Below are positions 1 through 8,240 of a stretch of 64,000 nt of DNA, one piece after another (the stretch's first letter is position 1; every line of letters begins with the position of its first letter). The stretch comes from Pseudomonas marvdashtae (GTDB lineage Bacteria; Pseudomonadota; Gammaproteobacteria; Pseudomonadales; Pseudomonadaceae). A model generated the notes under the pieces. It ran no database searches. It saw nothing but the letters and a program-made list of their open reading frames with translations, and was not told the DNA's origin. Both the position numbers and the translations under genes were made by a program. The stretch spans positions 2,076,001 to 2,140,000 of the forward strand of contig NZ_JABWQX020000001.1 of NCBI RefSeq assembly GCF_014268655.2, written 5' to 3'.

Positions 1-123
1 ATCGGCGCGTATCGGCAATTGTCCCGAGACATACAGCATGCCCTGGTACGCGACCGCTTGGGAGTAATGTCCGCCTGGCGCTGCGGCATCAAGGGTCTGG
101 ATAAAATCGATTTCACCAGCCAT
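1..123 (-). CDS. RidA/YjgF-family enamine/imine deaminase, partial (runs off left edge)
   Basis: Reading leftwards from an ATG at 123 there are 41 open codons to the window edge (MAGEIDFIQTLDAAAPGGHY..., then a YVSGQLP stretch). The pattern of a small N-terminus, an A-Y-Q-G turn and L-Y-V-S-G-Q is the usual N-terminal strand region of the RidA family, which hydrolyses reactive 2-aminoacrylate and other enamines released by PLP enzymes. The ATG lies inside the last codons of the upstream DSD1-family gene (11-base overlap, ends at 113), so the two are probably translationally coupled. The active-site Arg and Glu lie beyond the edge and cannot be checked. Confidence 0.75.
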   Translation of the reverse strand, partial: MAGEIDFIQTLDAAAPGGHYSQAVAYQGMLYVSGQLPIRAD

Positions 124-1249
124 GCAGGCGACTCCAGGTTTGCACCTCGCCGGTGTCCTTGCAGGCGTGGTAATGGGGAAACTGCGCGCCGGTGGCGCAG
201 GCATGGTTGGGCAGGATGCGCAGGCGGTGGCCGACCGGGAAGCGCGTCGTGATATCGAAGCCCGTGGCATCGGCGAGGGTGATGATGCCGTGTTCCTGAT
301 TGGCGCCCGTGAGCAGTGCGCCCTCGATCCATTCGCCGGCTTCGGTGCACACTTGTCCATAGCCGAAATCCCGCTGCTGACGTTGGGTCCCGCGGTCGCG
401 GCTCATGGCCATCCAGCCAGCATCAGTGATGATCCAGCCTTTGTCGGGCTGATGGCCGATGACGGTGGTCAGTACGCTCAGCGCCAGCTCATCCGGCTGG
501 CAGACGCCAACGTTCTGCATCACCAGGTCGAAGAACACATAGACGCCAGCGCGCACTTCGGTCACGCCCTCCAGGCTCAGCGCCGACAACGCAGTGGGCG
601 TCGAACCGATGCTGACTTGCGGGCAGGCCAGCCCGGCTTCGCGCAGACGTTGGGCGGCGCTGACGCAAGTGCTGCGTTCCTGTTCGGCCAAGACTTGTAG
701 CGCCTGCGGGCTGTCGAGTTCGTAACTGGAGCCGGCGTGGGTCATGACCCCGCAAAGCGGCATGCCGCCGTCGTTGAGCAACCGTGCAATGGCGATGAGT
801 GAGTCGTCATCGACCCGCAGGCCGGATCGATGGCCGTCGCAGTCGATCTCGATCCAGACGTCGAAACGCGCGTCGTGCTGCTGGCCGAAATCAACAATGG
901 CCTGCGCTCCCGCCAGGCTGTCGGTGAGGATGCCCAGGCGGCAACCCTTGCGCTTGAGGATCAGAGCTTGAGGCAATTTTCCGGGCGCCATGGCGACGGC
1001 ATAAAAGATATCCTCGATGCCAGCGGCGAAGCAATGTTGCGCTTCCTTTAAAGTGGACACGGTGACGCCGCTCGCACCCGCGTCGATCTGCGCCTGGACC
1101 ACCGGCAAGCATTTGCTGGTCTTGATGTGCGGCCGCAAGCGCACGCCCAAGGCGTCCATGCGCTGCTGCATGCGCTGGATATTGCGGTGCATGCGTGTGA
1201 CGTCGATCAGGGCGCAGGGGGTATCGAGCGTGGTGATTGAGGCTGGCAT
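113..1249 (-). CDS. DSD1-family PLP enzyme (D-serine dehydratase / D-threonine aldolase-like)
   Basis: The protein has 378 residues: an alanine-racemase-like barrel followed by a D-serine-dehydratase-like C-terminal domain. The PLP lysine is expected at K43 in RPHIKTSK. The metal-binding H-x-C pair of the family is present as H349 and C351 (PNHACAT). Members of this metal- and PLP-dependent group deaminate D-serine, D-threonine or 3-hydroxy-D-aspartate, or cleave D-threonine; the sequence alone does not choose between these. A RidA gene overlaps its 3' end, which favours a dehydratase that releases an enamine. It is transcribed divergently from the LysR gene at 1345, its likely regulator. A second, only distantly similar family member lies at 6973. 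Confidence 0.8.
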   Translation of the reverse strand: MPASITTLDTPCALIDVTRMHRNIQRMQQRMDALGVRLRPHIKTSKCLPVVQAQIDAGASGVTVSTLKEAQHCFAAGIEDIFYAVAMAPGKLPQALILKRKGCRLGILTDSLAGAQAIVDFGQQHDARFDVWIEIDCDGHRSGLRVDDDSLIAIARLLNDGGMPLCGVMTHAGSSYELDSPQALQVLAEQERSTCVSAAQRLREAGLACPQVSIGSTPTALSALSLEGVTEVRAGVYVFFDLVMQNVGVCQPDELALSVLTTVIGHQPDKGWIITDAGWMAMSRDRGTQRQQRDFGYGQVCTEAGEWIEGALLTGANQEHGIITLADATGFDITTRFPVGHRLRILPNHACATGAQFPHYHACKDTGEVQTWSRLHGW

Positions 1250-1307
1250 GGGCTGGACTCGGTTGGCTGGGACTGGCGTGACTCTACTCAGTCAGCGTGA
1301 AGTCGTG

Positions 1308-1341
1308 GTTCAATGCGCCATCATCAATCATTAAGTTGAAC
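1308..1341. promoter_or_regulatory. Possible LysR-type operator between divergent genes
   Basis: The 95-base gap between the divergent DSD1 and LysR genes holds the inverted repeat GTTCAA (1308-1313) and TTGAAC (1336-1341), 22 bases apart. A self-regulating LysR protein normally binds such a shared gap. The arms are short, so this is only a candidate. Confidence 0.3.
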
Positions 1342-1344
1342 TGA

Positions 1345-2229
1345 ATGATCAGCCTTGAAGACCTGCGCATGACCGTGACATTGGCGCGTTCCGATTCTTT
1401 GAGCGCTGCCGCCAGGGCGCTGGATGTCTCGCCCCCCGCGCTGTCGATGCGCCTGCGCAAGCTGGAGGCATTGCTCGGCCTGACCCTGGCCAACCGCGAC
1501 GCGCGGCGCCTGAGCCTGACGGCCGACGGCGAGCGTTTCGCCCAACAGAGTGCGAGCTTGCTGGAACAGCTTGAAGCGCTACCCGAGTCGTTCAGGCGCC
1601 GCAATGATCAACTGGTCGGCACTCTCAGGTTGGCGGCGCCGTTCGGCTTCGGGCGTCAACGCGTTGCGCCGCTGCTGGCGCGTTTTGCCCGGCTGCATCC
1701 GCAGTTATGCCTCCATCTCGATTTGCGGGAAACGCCTTGGCCCGATCGTCACGACAGCGATGCGGTGATCCACATCGGCAACCTCAGCGACAGTCTTTGG
1801 GTCGCCCGCCCCCTGACCTCGAATGAACGATGGCTCTGCGCGAGCCCGGCCTATCTGGAGCAACACGGTATGCCTACGTCACCCGAGCAACTCGCCGGGC
1901 ACCGCTGCATTTGCATCCGTGAAAACGACGAGGATGTCACGCTGTGGCACCTGCGCAACGAGCAACGGCGCAAAACCCTGCGCATCAAGCCGGCCTTGAT
2001 GAGCAACGATGGCAGCGTGGCCCGGCGCTGGGCGGAGGAGGGCCTGGGGCTGGTGTTACGTTCGCAGTGGGACGTCAGCAAATCCGTGACCGAAGGACGG
2101 CTGGTGCGCGTGCTCGCGGACTGGCGGTTCGACAGCGCACCGATCAATTTGCTGGTGCCCTCGCGCACGTTGCGCAGTGCGCGGGTGCAGGCGTTGGTGA
2201 GCTTCCTTGAGGCAGAGCTTAAAAGCTGA
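1345..2229 (+). CDS. LysR-family transcriptional regulator
   Basis: The protein has 294 residues, the normal length for the family. A winged HTH occupies about residues 1-60 (SLSAAARALDVSPPALSMRL), followed by the two-lobed periplasmic-binding-like effector domain. The start is the ATG at 1345, just after the divergent promoter region. Its position next to the DSD1/RidA pair suggests it controls a D-amino-acid or hydroxy-amino-acid degradation unit. The effector cannot be read from the sequence. A hairpin with a T-run at 2416-2442 probably terminates it. Confidence 0.85.
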   Translation: MISLEDLRMTVTLARSDSLSAAARALDVSPPALSMRLRKLEALLGLTLANRDARRLSLTADGERFAQQSASLLEQLEALPESFRRRNDQLVGTLRLAAPFGFGRQRVAPLLARFARLHPQLCLHLDLRETPWPDRHDSDAVIHIGNLSDSLWVARPLTSNERWLCASPAYLEQHGMPTSPEQLAGHRCICIRENDEDVTLWHLRNEQRRKTLRIKPALMSNDGSVARRWAEEGLGLVLRSQWDVSKSVTEGRLVRVLADWRFDSAPINLLVPSRTLRSARVQALVSFLEAELKS

Positions 2230-2239
2230 TCGTGGCGCT

Positions 2240-2415
2240 TGGTGTGCGGTGCAACGTCGGTTTCTCTCGAACCGCATCGTAGGCATCCCGGTGAGGCTGG
2301 CCGTCCAACGGCTCTCTTTCGGTGCGACGGGGGTAGCCGGCACTCGCCGACGCTTCGGGATGGGGCCTTTGTAACCGGCCGCCGTAGCCAACGGTAGCAA
2401 CCCAATTTCGCGCCG
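2240..2415. repeat. Probable dispersed Pseudomonas intergenic element
   Basis: The gap downstream of the LysR gene is GC-rich and has no convincing gene. Read on the minus strand it gives a protein-like string containing ASLTGMPTMRFERNRR, which I recall from many small spurious Pseudomonas ORFs; this suggests a sequence repeated across these genomes rather than a coding gene. No second copy was recognised in this window, so the repeat status is from memory only. Confidence 0.35.
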
Positions 2416-2442
2416 CAACGGCGCTTAGCCGTTGGCTTTTTC
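2416..2442 (+). terminator. Rho-independent terminator after the LysR gene
   Basis: A perfect 7-bp stem, CAACGGC and GCCGTTG, encloses a GCTTA loop and is followed by GCTTTTTCT. It lies about 190 bases after the LysR stop codon. Confidence 0.6.
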
Positions 2443-2538
2443 TATCTGGCTGATTTCATTCGCTTTCCATTTATCCCTCCCCAGGGCCGAAAGGCTGTGG
2501 CACACTTTCTGCTGTCTATTCCGTTGTTACATACCATG

Positions 2539-2554
2539 TTCCGGTATAGCGGAA
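2539..2554. promoter_or_regulatory. IclR-type palindromic operator upstream of the ABC importer
   Basis: TTCCG-gtatag-CGGAA is a 16-bp palindrome with 14 matching positions, 24 bases before the ATG of the binding-protein gene. Palindromes with TTCCG/CGGAA half-sites are common operators of IclR-family regulators, and an IclR gene lies in the same cluster at 6179. Assigning the site to that regulator is inference. Confidence 0.5.
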
Positions 2555-2578
2555 TAAACTCACCTTGGAGTGCTTGCC

Positions 2579-3427
2579 ATGCAACGCCGACCTTCCTTGT
2601 TCAAAGCGTGTGTTTTTTTCTTCGCAGCCACGACGGCTGCCGTGGGTGTCGCCCAGGCGGCCGACAGCAAGCTCGACAGCGTGCTGCAACGCGGGAAATT
2701 GATCGTGGGCACCGGCAGCACCAACGCGCCGTGGCACTTCCAGGGAGCGGATGGCAAGTTGCAGGGGTTCGATATCGACATTGCGCGGATGGTCGCCAAG
2801 GGTCTGTTCAATGATCCGGAGAAAGTCGAGTTCGTGGTGCAGTCGTCCGATGCGCGGATTCCCAACCTGCTGACCGACAAGGTCGACATGAGTTGCCAGT
2901 TCATCACCGTCACCGCCAGTCGCGCCCAGCAAGTGGCGTTCACCCTGCCTTACTACCGCGAAGGGGTGGGTCTGCTATTGCCGGCCAACAGCAAGTACAA
3001 GGAGATCGAAGACCTCAAGGCGGCGGGCGATGACGTCACCGTGGCGGTGTTGCAGAACGTCTATGCCGAAGAACTGGTGCACCAGGCGTTGCCCAAGGCC
3101 AAGGTCGATCAATACGACAGCGTCGACTTGATGTATCAGGCGGTGAACTCCGGCCGCGCCGATGCCGCCGCCACCGATCAGTCTTCGGTCAAATACCTGA
3201 TGGTGCAGAACCCTGGGCGCTACCGCAGCCCGGCCTATGCCTGGAGCCCGCAAACCTACGCCTGTGCAGTCAAGCGCGGCGACCAGGACTGGTTGAACTT
3301 CGTCAACACCGCGCTGCACGAGGCCATGACCGGCGTGGAATTCCCCACCTATGCGGCGTCGTTCAAGCAGTGGTTCGGTGTCGAGCTGCCGTCGCCCGCC
3401 ATTGGTTTTCCGGTTGAATACAAATGA
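2579..3427 (+). CDS. ABC transporter substrate-binding protein (polar amino acid type)
   Basis: The protein has 282 residues, with an N-terminal signal peptide of about 27 residues (basic start, FFFAATTAAVGVAQA) and then an SBP_bac_3 fold. It would act in the periplasm as the ligand-capturing part of the importer encoded by the next three genes. The ATG at 2579 is chosen because TTGGAG lies 8 bases upstream; an in-frame GTG at 2570 would overlap that site. The family usually binds amino acids or opines. Here the neighbours (RidA, DSD1-like deaminase, KdgK) suggest an amino-sugar acid such as D-glucosaminate. Confidence 0.85.
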   Translation: MQRRPSLFKACVFFFAATTAAVGVAQAADSKLDSVLQRGKLIVGTGSTNAPWHFQGADGKLQGFDIDIARMVAKGLFNDPEKVEFVVQSSDARIPNLLTDKVDMSCQFITVTASRAQQVAFTLPYYREGVGLLLPANSKYKEIEDLKAAGDDVTVAVLQNVYAEELVHQALPKAKVDQYDSVDLMYQAVNSGRADAAATDQSSVKYLMVQNPGRYRSPAYAWSPQTYACAVKRGDQDWLNFVNTALHEAMTGVEFPTYAASFKQWFGVELPSPAIGFPVEYK

Positions 3428-3481
3428 CCCTGTGAGCCCGGAGCGCCACATCAAGGCGCTCCGACTAAGGTATTGCCGACC

Positions 3482-4144
3482 ATGAATTATCAGTTGAACT
3501 TTGCCGCCGTCTGGCGCGATTTCGACACCTTGCTGGCGGGGCTGGGCCTGGGCCTTTCCCTGGCGCTGGTGTCGATTGCCATCGGTTGCGTGATCGGCCT
3601 GCTGCTGGCGTTCGCGCTGCTGAGCAAGCACCGCCTGCTGCGAGTGCTGGCCTCGGTGTACGTCACGGTGATCCGCAATACGCCGATCCTGGTGTTGATC
3701 CTGCTGATCTATTTCGCCTTGCCGAGCCTGGGCATTCGCCTGGACAAGCTGCCGTCGTTTGTCATCACTCTTTCGTTATACGCCGGGGCCTACCTGACCG
3801 AAGTGTTCCGCGGCGGGCTGGTGAGCATTCACAAGGGACAGCGTGAGGCGGGGTTGGCGATCGGCCTGGGCGAGTGGCAGGTGAAGGCCTACGTGACCGT
3901 GCCGGTGATGTTGCGCAATGTGCTGCCGGCGCTGTCGAACAACTTCATTTCGCTGTTCAAGGACACGTCCCTGGCGGCGGCGATTGCCGTGCCGGAGCTG
4001 ACCTATTACGCCCGCAAGATCAACGTGGAGAGCTACCGGGTGATTGAAACCTGGCTGGTGACCACGGCCCTGTATGTCGCGGCCTGTTACCTCATCGCCA
4101 TGCTGCTGCGGTATTTCGAGCAGCGCCTGGCGATCCGCCGTTAG
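3482..4144 (+). CDS. ABC transporter permease, amino-acid type (first)
   Basis: The protein has 220 residues with about five hydrophobic helices and the HisM/GlnP-like permease signature, including the EAA-type loop around GQREAGLAIGLGEWQVKAY. The ATG at 3482 is preceded by TAAGG at 3466-3470; an in-frame TTG at 3473 is too close to that site. It lies 54 bases after the binding-protein gene and 9 bases before the second permease, so it belongs to one operon and forms a heterodimeric inner-membrane channel with its partner. Confidence 0.85.
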   Translation: MNYQLNFAAVWRDFDTLLAGLGLGLSLALVSIAIGCVIGLLLAFALLSKHRLLRVLASVYVTVIRNTPILVLILLIYFALPSLGIRLDKLPSFVITLSLYAGAYLTEVFRGGLVSIHKGQREAGLAIGLGEWQVKAYVTVPVMLRNVLPALSNNFISLFKDTSLAAAIAVPELTYYARKINVESYRVIETWLVTTALYVAACYLIAMLLRYFEQRLAIRR

Positions 4145-4153
4145 GAGTGTTCC

Positions 4154-4816
4154 ATGTACGAATCCCCCAGTTGGTTGCATGAGTTGTGGGTCGCCCGGGA
4201 CACCTTGCTGGCCGGTTTCCTGACCAGTGTGCAGTGTTCGCTGCTGGCGATTGTGTTGGGCACCTTGATCGGCGTCGTCGCCGGATTGGCGCTGACATAC
4301 GGGCGGGTCTGGACGCGCGCGCCGTTTCGTTTCTACGTCGACCTGATTCGCGGCACGCCGGTGTTTGTGCTGGTGCTGGCCTGCTTCTACATGGCGCCGG
4401 CGCTGGGCTGGCAGATCGGCGCGTTCCAGGCCGGTGTCCTGGGCTTGACGCTATTTTGTGGTTCGCATGTCGCCGAGATCGTGCGCGGTGCGTTGCAGGC
4501 CTTGCCCCGTGGGCAGATGGAAGCGAGCCAGGCCATCGGCCTGACGTTTTACCAGGCGCTGGGCTATGTGCTGTTGCCCCAGGCGTTGCGGCAGATCCTG
4601 CCGACCTGGGTCAATTCCTCCACCGAGATCGTCAAGGCCTCGACCTTGCTGTCGGTGATCGGCGTCGCCGAATTGCTGCTCAGCACCCAGCAGATCATCG
4701 CCCGGACCTTCATGACCCTGGAGTTCTACCTGTTCGCCGGGTTTCTCTTTTTCATCATCAACTACGCCATCGAATTGCTCGGGCGGCACATTGAAAAGCG
4801 GGTGGCCTTGCCATGA
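4154..4816 (+). CDS. ABC transporter permease, amino-acid type (second)
   Basis: The protein has 220 residues with several membrane segments and the same permease fold as its neighbour. The ATPase-contact loop is visible as [25 protein letters not shown] lies just before the ATG. The 3' end overlaps the ATPase start in an ATGA (4813-4816), which indicates translational coupling of the two subunits. It is the second half of the importer channel. Confidence 0.85.
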   Translation: MYESPSWLHELWVARDTLLAGFLTSVQCSLLAIVLGTLIGVVAGLALTYGRVWTRAPFRFYVDLIRGTPVFVLVLACFYMAPALGWQIGAFQAGVLGLTLFCGSHVAEIVRGALQALPRGQMEASQAIGLTFYQALGYVLLPQALRQILPTWVNSSTEIVKASTLLSVIGVAELLLSTQQIIARTFMTLEFYLFAGFLFFIINYAIELLGRHIEKRVALP

Positions 4817-5601
4817 CTGACGTATCCCTCTCGAACGCCCAACCGCTGCTGGACATTCGCGGCCTGCGCAAACAATACGGTCCGCTGGAAGTGCTCAAGG
4901 GTGTGGACCTGAGCATGCAGCGCGGCAACGTGGTCACGTTGATCGGCTCCAGCGGCTCGGGCAAGACCACGCTGTTGCGCTGCGTGAACATGCTGGAAGA
5001 ATTCCAGGGCGGCCAGATCGTGCTCGACGGCGAGTCCATCGGTTATGACGAGGTGGACGGCAAGCGTGTCCGCCATCCTGAAAAAGTCATCGCCCGACAC
5101 CGGGCGATGACCGGCATGGCCTTCCAGCAATTCAACCTGTTTCCCCATTTGACCGCGCTGCAGAACGTCACGCTGGGATTGCTCAAGGTGAAAAAGCTGC
5201 CCAAGGATGAAGCGGTGGCCTTGGCTGAAAAATGGCTCCAGCGGGTCGGCCTGCTGGAACGGCGCGATCATTTTCCCGGTCAGTTGTCCGGCGGCCAGCA
5301 GCAGCGCGTGGCGATTGCCCGGGCCATCGCGATGAACCCGAGCCTGATGCTGTTCGACGAAGTGACTTCGGCCCTGGACCCGGAGCTGGTTGGCGAAGTA
5401 CTGAACGTGATCAAGGGGCTGGCCGAAGACGGCATGACCATGTTGCTGGTGACCCACGAAATGCGCTTTGCCTTCGAGGTGTCCGACAAAATCGTCTTCA
5501 TGAACCAGGGCCGCATCGAAGAGCAGGGGCCGCCGAAGGAACTGTTCGAACGCCCCCAATCGCCACGCCTGGCGGAATTTCTCAAGAACACCCGTTTTTA
5601 A
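4813..5601 (+). CDS. ABC transporter ATP-binding protein, amino-acid type
   Basis: The protein has 262 residues with all the ATPase motifs: Walker [10 protein letters not shown] at 45-53, signature LSGGQQQR at 158-165, Walker B LMLFDE at 178-183 with SALDP following. It is the cytoplasmic motor of the importer. It has an approximately 10-residue insert around residues 77-95 ([14 protein letters not shown]), also seen in its paralogue at 58383. Its ATG overlaps the preceding stop codon. Confidence 0.9.
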   Translation: MTDVSLSNAQPLLDIRGLRKQYGPLEVLKGVDLSMQRGNVVTLIGSSGSGKTTLLRCVNMLEEFQGGQIVLDGESIGYDEVDGKRVRHPEKVIARHRAMTGMAFQQFNLFPHLTALQNVTLGLLKVKKLPKDEAVALAEKWLQRVGLLERRDHFPGQLSGGQQQRVAIARAIAMNPSLMLFDEVTSALDPELVGEVLNVIKGLAEDGMTMLLVTHEMRFAFEVSDKIVFMNQGRIEEQGPPKELFERPQSPRLAEFLKNTRF

Positions 5602-5625
5602 ATTCAATTCAACAAGGAGATAACC

Positions 5626-6015
5626 ATGAGCATTACGCGCTACGGCACCGGCAGCACCGCAGGCGGCGGCCAGCCACGGCCATTCGCCCGCGCCGTGGAG
5701 GCCGATGGCTGGTTGCACGTGTCCGGCCAGGTGCCGGCGGTGAACGGCGAGATCATTGCTGGCGGCATCGTCGAGCAGACGCACCAGACCATGAAAAACC
5801 TGATCGCGATACTCGAAGAGGCCGGTTACGACCTCAAGGATGTGGTGCGCTGTGGTGTCTGGCTGGATGACCCTAGGGACTTCTGGAGTTTCAACAAGGT
5901 CTTCGGCGAATACTTCAGCCCGGAACACGCCCCGGCCCGGGCTTGTGTGCAGGCGAGCATGATGGTCGATTGCAAGGTCGAGATCGATTGTGTGGCCTAC
6001 AAGAAAAAGGCCTGA
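5626..6015 (+). CDS. RidA-family enamine/imine deaminase
   Basis: The protein has 129 residues, the full length for the family. The substrate-binding Arg is R105 in HAPARACVQ and the acidic residue is E119 in CKVEIDC, as in active RidA proteins. RidA hydrolyses the enamine or imine released by PLP-dependent dehydratases to a 2-keto acid plus ammonia. An AAGGAG site lies just before the ATG, 24 bases after the ATPase gene, so it is in the importer operon. The DSD1-like deaminase at 6973 is the probable source of its substrate. Confidence 0.88.
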   Translation: MSITRYGTGSTAGGGQPRPFARAVEADGWLHVSGQVPAVNGEIIAGGIVEQTHQTMKNLIAILEEAGYDLKDVVRCGVWLDDPRDFWSFNKVFGEYFSPEHAPARACVQASMMVDCKVEIDCVAYKKKA

Positions 6016-6043
6016 ACACGATACTCTGGCGAGGCCACTTTCC

Positions 6044-6133
6044 GTGGCGAGGGAGCTTGCTCCCGCTCGGCTGCGCAGCAGTCGCAAAAATGGGCCTGCT
6101 GCGCAGGCCAGCGGGAGCAAGCTCCCTCGCCAC
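6044..6133. repeat. REP-like inverted repeat
   Basis: Two 23-base arms, one starting GTGGCGAGGGAGCTTGCTCC and its reverse complement, enclose a 44-base centre that contains a smaller CTGCGCAGCAG / CTGCTGCGCAG inverted repeat. This is the common Pseudomonas intergenic REP/BIME type. It separates the ridA gene from the IclR gene and may limit read-through or stabilise the upstream mRNA. Confidence 0.75.
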
Positions 6134-6178
6134 AAGGGCGTTCGTGCCCGTTGAAAATTGATCTCAGGAACCGCAGAC

Positions 6179-6943
6179 ATGACCGAAGACACCATCAAAC
6201 GCCGGGCTCGAGGATTGGATCGGGCGTTCGATATTCTCGATTTCCTCAAGGAAATCGGCCAGCCGCTGCGCCCGAACGATATTGCCAGCGGCATCGGCAG
6301 CCCCAAGTCCACGGTCTATGAACTGGTGGCGTCGCTGCTGGAGCGGCGCATCCTTGAGCCGGTGGGCAAGGACGGTCACGTCTACCTGGGCCGCCAATTG
6401 TATTTCCTCGGGCAGGCGCACCTGCGGCATTTCGATTTGAGCCGCGAGGCCGATCACGCCTTGCAGGAAATCGTCCGCCAGACCCGGGAAACGGCGCAGA
6501 TGTGCCTGCTCAACGGGCGCAAATACACCGTCGCGCTGATGAAGGAAGGCGAGCGGCATTTTCGCATTTCGTCGGACATCGGCGAGAACGCGCCGATCCC
6601 CTGGACCGCGTCCGGGCGCCTGCTGCTGGCACATTTGAGCGACCAGCAGATCGTCGACCTGATCGACCCGGACGACTTCATCCTGCCGGACGGCGAGCGC
6701 CTGCCCCTTGAACAGTTCCTCAAGGAAATCCGCCAGGCCGGCATGGATGGATTTTTCTCCTTCGACAGCGTTGCCGACACCTTCACCCATTGCTTCGCCG
6801 CCCCGGTCAAAGACCCCAATGGCGTGGCGATTGCGACCCTGTGCATCGTCGCCCCGAGGGCCGACGCCAAGAACAATTACGCCGACTACCGCCGGGTGCT
6901 GATCGAAAGCGCCAACAACCTGGCCCGTCGCATCAACGAATAG
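6179..6943 (+). CDS. IclR-family transcriptional regulator
   Basis: The protein has 254 residues. A winged HTH lies at about residues 10-65 (NDIASGIGSPKSTVYELVAS), followed by the IclR effector domain, which in this family binds small acids. The ATG at 6179 is preferred to an in-frame TTG at 6158 because CAGGAA lies 8 bases before it. It sits between the transport/RidA genes and the deaminase and kinase genes, so it is the likely regulator of the cluster. The palindrome at 2539-2554 is a candidate target. Confidence 0.85.
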   Translation: MTEDTIKRRARGLDRAFDILDFLKEIGQPLRPNDIASGIGSPKSTVYELVASLLERRILEPVGKDGHVYLGRQLYFLGQAHLRHFDLSREADHALQEIVRQTRETAQMCLLNGRKYTVALMKEGERHFRISSDIGENAPIPWTASGRLLLAHLSDQQIVDLIDPDDFILPDGERLPLEQFLKEIRQAGMDGFFSFDSVADTFTHCFAAPVKDPNGVAIATLCIVAPRADAKNNYADYRRVLIESANNLARRINE

Positions 6944-6972
6944 ACAGCCGAGGCTGTGTGAGGAGTTCAACC

Positions 6973-8190
6973 ATGTCTTCTGCGATTCATAACGCTGGCG
7001 TCGAGAAGGGCGCTGCCGCGCCGGGTACCCATTTGCTGCGGGACGTCAGCCTGCCGGCACTGGTGCTGCACCGCGACGCGTTGGAACACAACATTCGCTG
7101 GATGCAGAAATTCGTCAGTGACAGCGGTGCAGAGCTGGCGCCCCACGGCAAGACCAGCATGACCCCGGCACTGTTTCGCCGCCAGATCGAAGCCGGCGCC
7201 TGGGGCCTGACCCTCGCCACGGCGGTGCAGACCCGTGCCGCCTACTCCCATGGCGTGCGCCGTGTGCTGATGGCCAATCAGTTGGTGGGCAGGCCGAACA
7301 TGGCGCTGATCGCCGATCTGCTGGGCGACCCGACGTTCGAATTCCATTGCCTGGTTGATCATCCAGACAACGTCGCCGAGCTTGGGGCCTATTTCGCCTC
7401 TCGCGGTGCGCGCTTGAACGTGATGATCGAATACGGCGTGGTCGGTGGTCGTTGTGGTTGCCGGACCGAGGCCGAGGTGCTGGCCCTGGCAGAGGCCATC
7501 GGCGCGCAACCGGCGCTGGCATTGACCGGTATCGAAGGCTACGAAGGCGTGATCCACGGCGACCACGCCGTCAGCGGCATCCGTGCGTTCGCCGCGTCCC
7601 TGGTGGGACTGGCGATGCAGTTGCAGGACAGCGGCGCGTTTGCCATCGACAAACCCATCATTACCGCCTCGGGTTCGGCCTGGTATGACCTGATCGCCGA
7701 GTCGTTCGAAGCGCGCAATGCCCACGGACGTTTCCTCAGCGTGCTGCGTCCCGGCAGTTACGTGGCCCATGATCATGGCATCTACAAAGAGGCGCAGTGC
7801 TGCGTACTGGAGCGGCGCAACGACCTGCACGAAGGCCTGCGCCCGGCCCTGGAAGTCTGGGCCCACGTGCAATCGTTGCCGGAGCCGGGCTTTGCGGTGA
7901 TTGCCCTGGGCAAGCGCGACGTCGCCTACGACGCCGGGTTACCGGTGCCGCTCAAGCGCTACACGCCCGGTTCGGATTCGGTGGCTGGGGACGACATCAG
8001 CGGCTGCAAGGTGACGGCGGTGATGGACCAGCATGCGTTCCTGACGGTGGCGCCGGGCGTCGAGTTGCGGGTAGGCGACATCATTGCGTTCGGCACCTCC
8101 CATCCGTGCCTGACGTTCGACAAATGGCGGGTGGCGTGCCTGGTGGATGAGGGATTGCGGGTAGTCGAGAGCATGGAAACCTGTTTCTAA
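6973..8190 (+). CDS. DSD1-family amino acid deaminase; candidate D-glucosaminate ammonia-lyase
   Basis: The protein has 405 residues with an alanine-racemase-like barrel and a D-serine-dehydratase-like C-terminal domain. The PLP lysine is K60 in APHGKTS, and the metal H-x-C pair is visible near the C-terminus in GTSHPCLTF. AGGAG lies just before the ATG. Family members deaminate D-hydroxy-amino acids. Because the next gene is a KdgK-type kinase and a RidA lies upstream, the most economical substrate is D-glucosaminate, giving 2-keto-3-deoxygluconate; I recall pseudomonad glucosaminate lyases of this family. D-threonine or D-serine deaminase are alternatives. Confidence 0.7.
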   Translation: MSSAIHNAGVEKGAAAPGTHLLRDVSLPALVLHRDALEHNIRWMQKFVSDSGAELAPHGKTSMTPALFRRQIEAGAWGLTLATAVQTRAAYSHGVRRVLMANQLVGRPNMALIADLLGDPTFEFHCLVDHPDNVAELGAYFASRGARLNVMIEYGVVGGRCGCRTEAEVLALAEAIGAQPALALTGIEGYEGVIHGDHAVSGIRAFAASLVGLAMQLQDSGAFAIDKPIITASGSAWYDLIAESFEARNAHGRFLSVLRPGSYVAHDHGIYKEAQCCVLERRNDLHEGLRPALEVWAHVQSLPEPGFAVIALGKRDVAYDAGLPVPLKRYTPGSDSVAGDDISGCKVTAVMDQHAFLTVAPGVELRVGDIIAFGTSHPCLTFDKWRVACLVDEGLRVVESMETCF

Positions 8191-8240
8191 CGTTCAGACC
8201 GAGTCGCGCCCAGACCTCCTCGAAATGCCAGGATTTATCC

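Noticed and set aside
2056-2418. 120-codon minus-strand open frame downstream of the LysR gene
   Set aside because: It overlaps the end of the LysR gene and appears to be the reading of a repeated intergenic element, not a real gene.
4762-6312. 516-codon open frame on the minus strand
   Set aside because: It lies antisense over the ATPase and RidA genes, whose motifs are certain; long antisense frames are common in GC-rich DNA. Its protein has no family features.
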